From assembly GCF_003003795.1 (NCBI RefSeq), contig NZ_PVWK01000142.1:124001-188000 (forward strand): 64,000 nucleotides of DNA. Reading direction: 5' to 3'. Shown here in pieces: positions 49,658 through 59,385 of this stretch (positions are counted from its first letter, which is position 1; the number at the start of each line of letters is the position of its first letter). The notes beneath the pieces are model-generated. The model was not told where the DNA came from and made no database searches. It saw only the letters and a list, made by a program, of their open reading frames with translations. Source of the DNA: Stenomitos frigidus ULC18. GTDB taxonomy: Bacteria > Cyanobacteriota > Cyanobacteriia > Leptolyngbyales > Leptolyngbyaceae. Position numbers and translations under genes: made by a program.

Positions 49658-50794
49658 ATGAAGTCTCTTTCTACGTTCTTTAAAGGTTTCTTCGACGGTC
49701 GCTTGATGGCGTTGGTGCGAAAAGAAATCAACCAGATCTTGCGAGATAAGCAACTGCTTGTTTTGTTGATTGTGCCACCGACACTGCAACTATTGCTGTA
49801 TGGCTTTGCACTGAATCCAGATGTGCAATATCTCAAGCTGGGTGTCGTGGATTATGCCAATGTTTCTGCCAGCCGAGAACTGGTGTCGGCACTAACAGAA
49901 AATCAGATTTTTGTAGTGGATTCCTATCCAGCCACAGAACAAGAACTCAGCCGTCAGGTGGAAACGGGAAAGCTGACGGCTGGTATTGTGATTCCGCCAG
50001 AATTTAGACGCGACATTAGTCAGGGTAAAACGGCAGAAATTCAAGCATTTATTGATGGCGTGGATGCAAATACGGCTGGTATTGCGAATGGGTATATCAA
50101 CCAAATTATTCAGCAGTATAGTTTAAACCTAAGTGGCACTCCACTGAAGCCACTGGTTAAACCTGAGGTGATTTTTCTCTACAATCCAGGGCTAATCAGT
50201 AGCTGGTTTTTTGTGCCGGGTGTTATGGGGTTTGTGTTGACGCTCATTGGCAGTTTGGTTTCAGCCGTAACCGTCGTCCGTGAGAAAGATACTGGGACGC
50301 TAGAGCAGTTATTAATGACACCCGCTGAAGCCTGGGAAATTTTGCTGGCAAAAGTGGTGCCTCTGTTTGTGTTGTTAATGGGCGATGTTTTTCTGGCGCT
50401 CAGTTTAGGACGAGTCGTCTTTGGACTACCGTTTCGAGGCAATTTATTGCTGTTTATTGCGATGTCGGGGCTGTATTTATTTGTGGGCATTGGCGTCGGC
50501 ATTACGCTGGCGACGATCTCCAAATCGCAGCAACAGGTTGTTCTCACGGCCTTTTTCATTAACTTGCCGATGGTGCAAACATCGGGCGCGATCGCCCCCA
50601 TTGAAACGATGCCAACGTTTTTTCAGGTTGTCTCATTGCTCAATCCCCTGCGTCACTATATTGCGATCGTGCGTGGCATTTTGCTCAAAGGTGTCGGTCT
50701 AGAAGCACTGTGGATGCATGCGTTGGCGTTAGCAGTAATTGCGATCGTCTTACTCACTGTCAGCGTCAACAAATTCCGCAGTCAGCTTAGTTAA
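49658..50794 (+). CDS. ABC exporter permease (YbhR-like)
   Basis: A 378-residue ABC-2 permease, a partner of the previous one with the same layout: helix at about 35-52 (LLVLLIVPPTLQLLLYGFAL), periplasmic domain, then GFVLTLIGSLVSAVTVVREK with DTGTLEQLLMTP, the typical coupling segment. Ends the operon TetR | HlyD-ABC-permease-permease. Substrate is unknown; relatives export drugs and toxic organic compounds. Confidence 0.92.
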   Translation: MKSLSTFFKGFFDGRLMALVRKEINQILRDKQLLVLLIVPPTLQLLLYGFALNPDVQYLKLGVVDYANVSASRELVSALTENQIFVVDSYPATEQELSRQVETGKLTAGIVIPPEFRRDISQGKTAEIQAFIDGVDANTAGIANGYINQIIQQYSLNLSGTPLKPLVKPEVIFLYNPGLISSWFFVPGVMGFVLTLIGSLVSAVTVVREKDTGTLEQLLMTPAEAWEILLAKVVPLFVLLMGDVFLALSLGRVVFGLPFRGNLLLFIAMSGLYLFVGIGVGITLATISKSQQQVVLTAFFINLPMVQTSGAIAPIETMPTFFQVVSLLNPLRHYIAIVRGILLKGVGLEALWMHALALAVIAIVLLTVSVNKFRSQLS

Positions 50795-50884
50795 AAAAAC
50801 GCTCCTTTTGCTGGTGAATCGACCTTACTTGTGTTGCTGTTTTCATTGTTATAGCAATAGACAGATGGGTTAGGACGGGGTGCA

Positions 50885-50917
50885 GGGGTGGAACCCCTGG
50901 CTGGGGGCAACGCCCCC
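50885..50917. repeat. GGGGTGGAACCCC and GGGGGCAACGCCCCC hairpins
   Basis: Two adjacent GC-rich hairpins in the space between the convergent exporter and sensor-kinase operons, part of a common cyanobacterial intergenic repeat. They could end transcription from both sides, but no T tract follows. Confidence 0.6.
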
Positions 50918-51059
50918 ACACCCCCTTTGATCCCCATGTCCTAAACGTTGTGACGATCGCTATATTACCTACCGACGCTTCAGCCCGAAACGAATTTGCT
51001 AAGGTGGGATCGCCCCTTAACTGCATTCCGTGCAAACCTGTGCCCTATTCAACGTGCTG

Positions 51060-52610
51060 CTACGGCTCGACCATTGCATGGGCTGTGTCTGGAGGCACGA
51101 GCCATAAATTCACAATGAAACGGGTTTGCGCCGCATCACTCTCAGCCCAAACAGTACCACCGAGATACATTACCATTTGCTTGACTAACGCTAAACCTAA
51201 CCCAGTCCCACCCTGGCTATAGCGATCGCTGCTTGGAATGCGATAGAACTTGTCAAAAATACGCGGTAATTCAGCAGCAGCAATCTCAGTGCCAGTGTTG
51301 CTAATGCTAAGCTGCACCCGATCGGCGGGTTCGAGGCAAACGGTCACTGTGATCTCGCCGCCAGGAGGCGTGTATTTACAGGCATTTGTCAGCAGCTCTG
51401 CGAGGATGCGCGTCAGAATGTTTGGGTCTGACACTATGGCTGGAAGGTCGGGTGGAATGCTTGTTTGCAGTGCTTGCTCACGCCTCTGGGCACGTTCCTG
51501 AAACACCTCAATACTTTGCAAAAGCCATTGCTCGAGATCTAGAGAAAGCCACTCAATCGGACGTGCCCCGGCTTCAAGCTGCTGTAGCTCTAGCAAATCA
51601 TTCACCAGGGTTAGTTCTCGATTGCACTGGTCACGCAAAATAGACAGGTAGCGGGTCGTGCGATCAGGCGTCGTTGCGGCATCGAGCTCGCTCTGTTGCG
51701 TGAGCGCGATCTCTAGCATCTGAATTGCCATTTTAATGTTTGTCAACGGGGTACGCAGTTCGTGCGAAACGGTACTCAGAAAATCATCTTTGATTTGGTT
51801 CAGTTGTTCCAGTTCTGCCGACCGCAGTTGCAACAACTGGGCCTCTTGAACTGCCCGATCGCGTTCTTCCTGAAGTCGGCGTTGGGTATCGTCTCGGAAC
51901 ACCAGTACAGCGCCCGTAATCAAGCCTTTACGATCTTTAATGGGCGCAATGCTGTCTGTCACGGGAAGGGTGCTACCGTTTTTGGTGGTCAGTAGCAGGT
52001 GTTCGTTCAAAAAAATGATGGTGTCTTCTTGAATCGCCGTCAGGGCGAGGTTGCCGATCGGCAGACCGGTTGTTTCGGAGCTGACGTCGAAGACATCAGT
52101 CAAGTCTCGATCTCTAGCTTCGGTTTGCTGCCAGTCAGTGAGTAGCTCAGCCGAGCGATTCAGAAACATGACGCGTCCTTGAGTATTGACAACAATGATG
52201 CCGTCGCCAATGCTGCGAAGGACGGTAGACAACAGTTGTTCTCGTTCGTAGCGGTTGAGGGCAGTTTCGATCGCCACATACAGTTCCTGTTCCGTCACGG
52301 GCTTGAGGAGATAGCCGAACGGCAGGGTAACTTTTGCTCGCTCTAAGGTGCTTTTGTCAGAATGCCCGGTGATGAAAATAACCGGAATTTGCAAACGGTC
52401 CCAGATTTGCTCCGCTGCCTGGATGCCATCCGTTTCACCCTGAAGCTGAATATCCATCAGCACCAGATCGGGTTGCAGTGTCACAGCGCTTTCAAACGCT
52501 TCTGTTGCTGAACTGACAATAGCTGCTACGGTATAGCGCAGAGACTCCAGATTCTCCTGTAAGTTAGCAGCAAGAATGTATTCGTCTTCTACGACTAAGA
52601 TTTGAGTCAT
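51060..52610 (-). CDS. Hybrid REC-PAS-histidine kinase
   Basis: A 516-residue signalling protein. The receiver is at 1-120, with phospho-acceptor D53 (LVLMDIQLQ). A PAS domain lies at about 128-245 (DGIIVVNTQGRVMFLNRSAE), then HisKA with its His in STVSHELRTPLTNIK (about 282) and HATPase with NACKYTPPGGE, and GGTGLGLALVKQM (to about 500). The receiver first, kinase second layout suits a relay: a partner kinase phosphorylates the receiver, which gates this kinase. Third in the operon behind the ETR1-like kinase and the broken response regulator. Its receiver closely resembles that of the broken gene. Confidence 0.93.
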   Translation of the reverse strand: MTQILVVEDEYILAANLQENLESLRYTVAAIVSSATEAFESAVTLQPDLVLMDIQLQGETDGIQAAEQIWDRLQIPVIFITGHSDKSTLERAKVTLPFGYLLKPVTEQELYVAIETALNRYEREQLLSTVLRSIGDGIIVVNTQGRVMFLNRSAELLTDWQQTEARDRDLTDVFDVSSETTGLPIGNLALTAIQEDTIIFLNEHLLLTTKNGSTLPVTDSIAPIKDRKGLITGAVLVFRDDTQRRLQEERDRAVQEAQLLQLRSAELEQLNQIKDDFLSTVSHELRTPLTNIKMAIQMLEIALTQQSELDAATTPDRTTRYLSILRDQCNRELTLVNDLLELQQLEAGARPIEWLSLDLEQWLLQSIEVFQERAQRREQALQTSIPPDLPAIVSDPNILTRILAELLTNACKYTPPGGEITVTVCLEPADRVQLSISNTGTEIAAAELPRIFDKFYRIPSSDRYSQGGTGLGLALVKQMVMYLGGTVWAESDAAQTRFIVNLWLVPPDTAHAMVEP

Positions 52611-52675
52611 ATTGTAGGGTTTATGTTGTCAGCAATAGGGTGGCAAGGAGTAAACGCCGTCATGCGTAGTTTTCG

Positions 52676-53087
52676 CTACCAACAGTCTAAGGCAGTTGCG
52701 ATCGCGATCTGCAGATCTTGCACGTTGACAGGTTTGAGCATGTAACCAAAGGGAAAGGTTTTTTGGGCGCGTAGGACGGTGCTTTGGTCGGAGTGCCCAG
52801 TGACAAAAATAATCGGAATCTGTAGTTGGTTCCAGATAAAGGTAGCCGCTTGAATGCCATCGCCTTGATGCTCAAGCCGAATGTCCATCAGGCACAATCT
52901 GTGGGCGCAGGCTGACTGCTTTGCGAACTGCCTCTTCGACAGAAGCAGCGATTTCTGGCACGTCATAGCCCAAGCACTCTAGTTCTTCTTGCAGGGTGGC
53001 AGCAAGCATGTAGTTGTCTTCTACAATCAAGACGCATAAGCGCCTGGGAGGCGTTTTAGTGGGTAGAGCTTCACAATAAGGTTCCAT
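52676..53087 (-). pseudogene. Single-domain response regulator, frameshifted
   Basis: Receiver domain in two frames. The first part reads LCVLIVEDNYMLAATLQEEL...SLRPQIV and stops at 52872. The rest, LMDIRLEHQGDGIQAATFIW...FGYMLKPVNVQDL, follows in the next frame. One extra base (a second C in the GTGCCTGATGG coding sequence, near 52891) explains it: without it the protein reads IVLMDI with the phospho-Asp. The break falls immediately before the phosphorylation site, so neither half is functional. It may be a sequencing error. It lies three bases after the sensor kinase stop. Confidence 0.85.
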
Positions 53088-53090
53088 TTT

Positions 53091-56033
53091 TTAGGTTCTG
53101 GTGAAGGAAATACTAATGATCACTCCCTGCTGAGAGCTAATCTCTAAGGTGCCCCGAAGTTGTTTGACTAAGCCTTTCACCAGAGTGATCCCCAACGCTT
53201 TTGTTTGCTTGAGGTTGAAGTCTTGAGGCAACCCAATGCCGTTATCTCGCACACAGAGAGTCAGGCGCTGGTCGGGGTGTTGTTGAAAAAGCACTTGAAT
53301 CTCACCCGCGCGCTTTTTGGGAAAGGCATATTTCAATGCATTAGAGACCAGTTCGTTGATGATGAGACCGCAGGGAATAGCAGTATCAATATTGAGCGCG
53401 ATCGGTTCGATTTGTGTCATCAGTTTAATTTGATTGGCACGAGTGTTGTAAGAGTCGAAGAGGTGAGCGGTGAGATCGGCGATGTATTGGGCAAAATCGA
53501 TGTTTGCCAGATCTTTAGAGCCGTAGAGTTTTTCGTGCACCAGGGCGATCGACGCAATCCGGTTCTGGCTCTCTTTTAAAGTTGCAATCACTTGTGGATC
53601 GGACGATCGTCGCGACTGCATTTGCAGCAAGCCATCCACAATACCCAGATTGTTTTTCACCCGATGGTGAATTTCTTTGAGGAGCACTTCTTTTTCTTTC
53701 AGAGATGCCTGAATGACCGCTTCTGCCTGCTTCCGCTCTGTCACATCCTGATGTACAGCGACTAAGACAGTGCCATAGGTAGGATGTTCAAACAAGGAAG
53801 CGATGCCTTGCCCCCAAAAAGGAGTCCCATCCTTTTTGACATTGTGGACTTCATAAGTTGCTTCACCCTGCTGAAGAATGGTCGTGGCAATGGCTTGATG
53901 AGCTGCTACGGGGGTGGCTTCTGCGTCTGCGTAATTCACGATCGAGATATGTTTACCCTTGAGTTCTCCGGCATCATAACCAAACATCCGCTCAAACTTA
54001 GGATTGGCATAAACAATGGTGTCGTCAGCCGACTTGACCATGCAAACGCCCTCAGCCATGTTCCGGACAATGAGGCTCTGAAGCTCCAGCTCTACTTCTG
54101 CTTGTTTGAGTCGGGTGATATTGCGAAGACTGACCACAACGCCTGAAACGGCTTGATAGGCATTGTCAAAGTAAGGATTATAGGTAACGCTCAAAAATTG
54201 CGGTTTTAGAGTTGCGTAGTCCGCCCACATTTCATACTGCACAACTTGTCCGGCTAAACATTGGTCTAATCGGGGCTTAATCGTCGTTTCATAAACGTTC
54301 ACCGGTAAGAGTTCGCTGACTGGATGCCCCACAATTTCATCCTGCGGTTTGTTGTACCAATTGACATAGGTTTGATTGACGACTTGATAAACGTAGTTAC
54401 GATCGATCAACGAAATAGCGTCGGTGGTGGCAGAGACGATCCGCTCATACCGTCGCAGAGCTTCTTCTGCCTGCTTGCGATCGCTGATGTCGCGCACAAT
54501 CACCAAGACCTCGTCTTCCCCGCAGGGTATGATGCGAGCCTCTTCAAACTGAAGGTTGCCATCAAGCCTGAGTTGATATTCATACACCTGCAAGGCGCGG
54601 GTTTGCAGCGCCTGCTGCACATACTGCATACGTTCTTGGGCTTTGTCGGCTGGCAAAATGGCATGGATGTTGTTACCGATCACCATCCGACTGGCATTGT
54701 ACGGCAGCACGTTCCCGGTCGTCTGAATATCCAGGTAGGTGCCATCTTGCTTCATGCGGATCAGTAAGTCTGGAATAGCTTGAATCAGCGCCCGATTCCG
54801 GACTTCACTTTGACGCAAGGCTTCTTCGGTCTGCTTCAGATCATCAATATCTAGCCGCATGCCATCCCACACGATCGTTCCATTGTCCAGTCGGCGAGGC
54901 ATTGAGCACAGCCGCAACCAGCGGGTCTTGCCGTTGGGTAACTGCTCTCGCACCTGAAGATCAAAGACAGAGAGATTCTGTGCCGATTCTTCTCCTTTTT
55001 GAAGTACAGCAGGGAGATCCTCTTCAACCACCAGCTTAAACATGAGGCTGGAGTCTGCCAAAACTGCGTCTGGTTTGAGTCCACTCACCCGCTCAATGCC
55101 AGCGCTGACGTAGGTGTAGTGGTAGCGCCCATCCGGTTCGCGCCGCAACTGGTACAGGTAGCCATTGGGGATGTTGTCGCCGATCGCCCGCAAAAATGCC
55201 TCCCGCTCTTGCAAGGCGTGTTCGGCTCGTTTGCGATCGGTAATATCGGTCACCCGCACCAGATGCATCACTCGTTCCGCAACGGTAATCGGCTTGACAG
55301 CAAGATTGCCCCAGAAAATATTGCCCTGACAGGTCACATATTCAATTTCGCGGCTCCAAAAGCCCTTCGCCTGCATTTCAGCCCCAATCTCTTGCAACTC
55401 ATCCTGAGAAAACTGGTAGCGTTGCAGCATATGCCCTTCAATGCCAAGCAGATGAGTTTTGTCAACGGCTTGAAAAAGGTCTACTGCACGTTGATTGCAG
55501 TCCAGGGTGAATAATGTTTGTGCGTCAACCAGAAACAGCGCATCTGCCGATTCGTTAAAAATTGCCTCGCGTAAATCTCGGTTACGCCTAAGTTCAGCTT
55601 CGATGCGCGTGCGTTCGGCGACTTCTTGTTGCAATGCCTCGTTGGCTAACGCCAGTGCTGTAGGGCTGGGCAGTGCCAGAGCTTGGGGAACGATCGGCAC
55701 AAGCAGCACGGCTGTCGTCACTGAAACCATCGCCGTCAATAGTTTGACGCTCCCTGACAGCCAGTAGGTGGGATACCAGAGCGTCCAAATTTCTAACAGG
55801 TGAGTGGTGCCGCAAGCCACAATAAAGGCACTAAACAGCCAAAAAATCCAGATGAAAGGCAGATCCGATCGCCTGCGGACAAAATAGAACAGCGTCAGTG
55901 GAATGGAGTAATAGGCAAGGGCGATGAGAGCGTCTGACAGAATATGCAGCCCTACAAGCTCTGGTTTCCAGAGATAGCAGTGCCCATGAGGCATAAACAA
56001 ATTGCTTCCAGAAAGGCTTGTCCAGTTCAGCAT
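53091..56033 (-). CDS. ETR1-like (ethylene-receptor-type) multi-PAS sensor histidine kinase
   Basis: A 980-residue membrane sensor. Residues 30-120 are three hydrophobic helices matching the plant ethylene-binding domain: D34, Y41, P45, I71, C74 and H78 correspond to ETR1 D25, Y32, P36, I62, C65 and H69, with identical spacing. Five PAS/PAC units follow (about 150-760, each closed by a DITDRKRAE-like boundary). A HisKA_2-type kinase then has EIHHRVKNNLGIVDGLLQMQ (about 785-805) and HATPase NELVSNALKYAFP with DNGIGLP. Synechocystis Slr1212 (SynEtr1) is the known relative. Copper and ethylene binding are predicted by residue conservation. Head of the signalling operon; ATG at 56031-56033. Confidence 0.93.
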   Translation of the reverse strand: MLNWTSLSGSNLFMPHGHCYLWKPELVGLHILSDALIALAYYSIPLTLFYFVRRRSDLPFIWIFWLFSAFIVACGTTHLLEIWTLWYPTYWLSGSVKLLTAMVSVTTAVLLVPIVPQALALPSPTALALANEALQQEVAERTRIEAELRRNRDLREAIFNESADALFLVDAQTLFTLDCNQRAVDLFQAVDKTHLLGIEGHMLQRYQFSQDELQEIGAEMQAKGFWSREIEYVTCQGNIFWGNLAVKPITVAERVMHLVRVTDITDRKRAEHALQEREAFLRAIGDNIPNGYLYQLRREPDGRYHYTYVSAGIERVSGLKPDAVLADSSLMFKLVVEEDLPAVLQKGEESAQNLSVFDLQVREQLPNGKTRWLRLCSMPRRLDNGTIVWDGMRLDIDDLKQTEEALRQSEVRNRALIQAIPDLLIRMKQDGTYLDIQTTGNVLPYNASRMVIGNNIHAILPADKAQERMQYVQQALQTRALQVYEYQLRLDGNLQFEEARIIPCGEDEVLVIVRDISDRKQAEEALRRYERIVSATTDAISLIDRNYVYQVVNQTYVNWYNKPQDEIVGHPVSELLPVNVYETTIKPRLDQCLAGQVVQYEMWADYATLKPQFLSVTYNPYFDNAYQAVSGVVVSLRNITRLKQAEVELELQSLIVRNMAEGVCMVKSADDTIVYANPKFERMFGYDAGELKGKHISIVNYADAEATPVAAHQAIATTILQQGEATYEVHNVKKDGTPFWGQGIASLFEHPTYGTVLVAVHQDVTERKQAEAVIQASLKEKEVLLKEIHHRVKNNLGIVDGLLQMQSRRSSDPQVIATLKESQNRIASIALVHEKLYGSKDLANIDFAQYIADLTAHLFDSYNTRANQIKLMTQIEPIALNIDTAIPCGLIINELVSNALKYAFPKKRAGEIQVLFQQHPDQRLTLCVRDNGIGLPQDFNLKQTKALGITLVKGLVKQLRGTLEISSQQGVIISISFTRT

Positions 56034-56357
56034 TTTCCCGCTCCAGACCGATGACTCAGGTTTCTAATACCAATTTGAATTGAAAAGGCGACACATCTTG
56101 GAGGGGCAAGGCAATGCCTTGCCCCTACCCAGCGATTGGCTCTGTGGTCGTCATGCTTTAAATCGGTATGATTTCTTATAGTTCCTTTAATAGTGGTTAA
56201 AAGGGACAAACCCACTTTTCTCCAGGAAGCCTTAAGAGTTTGTTAAGGAACAAGAATTTAATCACCTCGGCGTTTTCCGTAGGGGCGCACGGGTGTGCGC
56301 CCCTACCTAATCGCAGTCACAAACTGTGCTAGTGGTTCTGCATAGCTCCTAAAACTG
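56034..56357. other. Spacer with two palindromic repeats
   Basis: GGGGCAAGGCA-A-TGCCTTGCCCC at 56103-56125 and GTAGGGGCGCAC-GGGT-GTGCGCCCCTAC at 56279-56306, both common types of cyanobacterial dispersed repeat. No gene seen. Holds the promoter of the sensor kinase operon. Confidence 0.7.
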
Positions 56358-57535
56358 TTACAGAATGGCTTGAACGATCGCCACCGTTTCCTCAATCATG
56401 CGTTCTTCGCGAAACATTTTTTCTGCTTGTTGTTTACATGCCAACCCCACCTGTTGCCGTCGCGTTGCATCACTTACCCAGTCCTTCAACGTTGTAACCA
56501 ACTCTTGAATCGTGGACTGAGGATTGCCAAACATCGGTGAAGTCAGGAGTTGTCCCGTATCGCCCAATCCTTCAGGCACACCGCTGACTGCTGATGCCGC
56601 TACAGGAAGCCCTTTTGCCATCGCCTCCATCATCCCAACGGCAACCCCTCCGATTCAGACGGCAGCAAAAAAATGTCGCTGGCATCCAGCCACTCATTAA
56701 TCTGACCCAGTTCGCCCAAAAACTTGACGCGATCGCCCACACCCGCTTGCTTCACCATTTGCTTAAAGTGATCCGCCAGTGTGCCTGTGCCTGCCCACGC
56801 AAAGTAGAGATGCTCCCAGGCAGGTGTTTGCTTCAGTCGCTTGATGGCACCAAGCTGATACTGATAGCCCTTGATGATGTCCATCCGAGCCGCCGTAAAG
56901 CAGACGACCGCATCATCAGGAATGCCCCACTGCTGGCGGAGACGCGATCGCACCTGTAAATCTGGCGGCTCAAAATAGGTGGCTGGTCGCCCACAGTAAA
57001 TCACCTGCCCTTTGTCCTCCGCCAGCCCAAACAGCTTTTGCAACAGTCGCAGGTTATCTTGCGACACCGCAATTACTGCCCTGGCATCGCGATACTGTTG
57101 TGCCAATTCTGCATAAGCTTCGGGCACTTCTTTTGGCTTAATCGGATGCACCAGATGTTCCACCACGATGAAGGGAATGCCATACTTGATCGCAGCCCGC
57201 TTAGGAAAAAAGTTGGCAACCGGACCACCATTGCTCACAATCAGCAAATCCGGTTTTGCTTCAGCAATGATTTTTTCTGCCTCTGCCGCCTTTGCGCCTT
57301 CCAGCCAAATATGCTTCTGAACGCCAACTTGCTTTTGCTGCGCCACGAACCAATCCGCTCGTTGCCGCGTTTTCTCCATCCCTTCGGAACCAAAAAGCTC
57401 TACTAACGCGTCAGGAATATCCTGCACATGCGTCATCTGGTAGCCTAGAGTGGCTAAGGCACACACAATGGCATGGTTATACGGCAAAAGACCGCCGATC
57501 GCAGGCGACGCATACAGCAGAATATGTTTGGTCAC
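56358..57535 (-). pseudogene. Glycosyltransferase family 4, split by frameshift
   Basis: Two frames together make one GT-B enzyme. The first (57535 to 56630) carries the N-terminal half, VVCFTAARMDIIKGYQYQLG and INEWLDASDIFLLPSESEGLPLG. The second (56633 to 56358) continues MMEAMAKGLPVAASAVSGVP to the end. The conserved donor-binding motif ESEGLPL-x-MMEAMAKG spans the break at GGATGATGG, where one base seems missing. As read, the first product lacks its final helix-rich subdomain. Stop and ATG overlap, so reinitiation could still give two chains. GTG start at 57535. Sequencing error is possible. Confidence 0.8.
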
Positions 57536-57659
57536 AGCAGTAGATGTTAGGGGCTTGGTTTTTTGTTGTTAGAGTACACGGTGCGATCGCCGAACTAACA
57601 CCGGACAGAAAGCATGAAATGAGATAGGTCATTCGATTAAGTACTAAAGTGAGCTTCTA

Positions 57660-58283
57660 ATGGGTGTCTCAGTCATCTATAGCGCCATTCCTCTTAGCAG
57701 TACGTTGTACACACGCCTTCAACGTGAGAAGCCACTGGCAATTCTCATGGTTTCTCTCTTTTCCTATGGCTGTGGCATCTTTAACTTCTTTGAAATTGAG
57801 CCTGAAGAGGTAAATGAAATTCTTGAAGAGGTCATTGAAGCGCATCAAGATACATTCGGATCTGAGCTAGATGCTGATCAAGTAATTGCTGAATTTCGGA
57901 CAGAACTAAGGCTCACTCGTAAAGCGTATCCGGGAATTGAAGATAGAACAGCATCATTGGAAAAGACATCTAATGAAATTGAGGAACGTTTGTCACAGGA
58001 ACTATCAAGAAGACAGATTGAGAACGCCAATAAAATTGTTGAAAAACTCATATTTGGAGACCAGTCTCTTGCTCCAAACTTATTGCCAGAAGCAGAATCG
58101 TTAGGGCTTATATCGCGTGAGTTAGTTAGCGAAGGAGCCAGAATTCTTCGACAGATTGATCCGGAAACACTATTTGCCTACGAAGGTAAGGATAGATGGT
58201 GCGTTGATCACTTTAGTGAATGGCGAGATTTGTATCTTGCAGCAGACGAGAAGAATGAGGAAATACTGCTTGGAGTTTTTTGA
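57660..58283 (+). CDS. Hypothetical protein, 207 residues, AT-rich gene
   Basis: Unrecognised. Starts MGVSVIYSAIPLSSTLYTRL; about 55-135 is strongly acidic and helical (EPEEVNEILEEVIEAHQDTF, NEIEERLSQELSRRQIENAN). C-terminal WCVDHFSEWRDLYLAADEKN. No signal peptide or membrane segment. The gene is more AT-rich than the flanking glycosyltransferases, suggesting separate origin. It separates two polysaccharide-type genes of opposite direction. Confidence 0.65.
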   Translation: MGVSVIYSAIPLSSTLYTRLQREKPLAILMVSLFSYGCGIFNFFEIEPEEVNEILEEVIEAHQDTFGSELDADQVIAEFRTELRLTRKAYPGIEDRTASLEKTSNEIEERLSQELSRRQIENANKIVEKLIFGDQSLAPNLLPEAESLGLISRELVSEGARILRQIDPETLFAYEGKDRWCVDHFSEWRDLYLAADEKNEEILLGVF

Positions 58284-58375
58284 AGCGTCCGTCAGAATTA
58301 ACTGTAAGTTTTGCCCAGCATAGTCCTAACGCATCACACCAAAACTAACAACCAATAACTTTTCGAGGAACTGCC

Positions 58376-59371
58376 GTGTTTTTCAGTGTGGTCATTCCGA
58401 CCTACAACCGCAAACCAATTTTAGAAAAGTGCTTGCAAGCGCTGGAGCAGCAGCAGTTTGATGCAGGCGAGATCGCAGGCTATGAGGTTGTTGTCGTGGA
58501 TGATGGTTCCACCGATGGCACTGTAGATTGGCTGCAAACAAACGCCAGCGAGTTTCCCCATGTCCGACTCTTTCAACAAGACCATCAAGGTCCCGCCGCT
58601 GCCCGCAATCTGGGAGTCGAAAAAGCCTCTGGCGATACCATTATTTTTATTGATAGCGATCTCGTTGTAACTGAAGGGTTTCTCCAGGCACACGCCGATG
58701 GCTTACAAAGCGGTCAGCGGTCAGCGGTCAGCAGTCAGCAGCCATTGGAAACTCAAAACTCTGCGCCCCCCACCCCCCACCCCATATCCTCCCCCGTCTT
58801 CACCTACGGTCGCGTCATCAACACTGCCAACTTCGACGACCCTACGGCAGAACCTTACAAAATCACCGATTTTTCAGCGGCGTATTTTGCGACTGGGAAT
58901 GTGGCGATCGCCCGCATCTGGCTCGAAAAAGCGGGACTCTTTGACACGCGCTTTCAACTCTACGGCTGGGAAGATTTGGAACTGGGTGTTCGCCTGAAGC
59001 AACTCGGCTTAACGCTGATCAAATGTCCCGATGCGGTTGGGTATCACTGGCATCCTCCCTTCGCCCTCAGCCAACTCCCAAATCTGATCGATAAAGAAAT
59101 TGAGCGCGGCAAGATGGGCGTACTGTTCTACCAAAAGCACCCGACCTGGAACGTGCGCATGATGATTCAGATGACCTGGATTCATCGCGTGCTGTGGGGC
59201 GTGTTGTCGATCGGTGGTCGGCTCAACGAACGCACGATGGCTCCCTTCCTGCAATGGCTGATCGATCGGGGCAAACCCCAACTGTCCCTTGAAGTCGCGC
59301 GCATTTTCCTCAACTGGTATAACGTCCAGGGCGTTTACGAAGCCTATGCCGAAATGCAGTCAGAACGCTGA
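58376..59371 (+). CDS. Glycosyltransferase family 2 with in-frame repeat insertion
   Basis: Inverting GT-A enzyme, 331 residues. GTG start at 58376 with GAGGA six bases upstream. FSVVIPTYNRKPILEKCLQA, the nucleotide-binding EVVVVDDGSTDGT, the DxD-like IFIDSDLVV and the acceptor loop GWEDLELGVRLKQLG are present. Between residues about 112 and 137 lies a foreign low-complexity tract (SGQRSAVSSQQPLETQNSAP) coded by intergenic repeat DNA. It falls in a loop after the DxD motif, so the enzyme may tolerate it. Likely acts on surface polysaccharide or glycolipid. Confidence 0.9.
   Translation: MFFSVVIPTYNRKPILEKCLQALEQQQFDAGEIAGYEVVVVDDGSTDGTVDWLQTNASEFPHVRLFQQDHQGPAAARNLGVEKASGDTIIFIDSDLVVTEGFLQAHADGLQSGQRSAVSSQQPLETQNSAPPTPHPISSPVFTYGRVINTANFDDPTAEPYKITDFSAAYFATGNVAIARIWLEKAGLFDTRFQLYGWEDLELGVRLKQLGLTLIKCPDAVGYHWHPPFALSQLPNLIDKEIERGKMGVLFYQKHPTWNVRMMIQMTWIHRVLWGVLSIGGRLNERTMAPFLQWLIDRGKPQLSLEVARIFLNWYNVQGVYEAYAEMQSER
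58710..58785. repeat. Intergenic-type repeat inside the GT2 gene
   Basis: GCGGTCA three times, then GCAGTCAGCAGCC, ACTCAAAACTC and CCCCCCACCCCCCACCCC. The same heptamer types occur between genes (for example 44408-44450). Confidence 0.75.
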
Positions 59372-59385
59372 GATTGGCACTTCGC

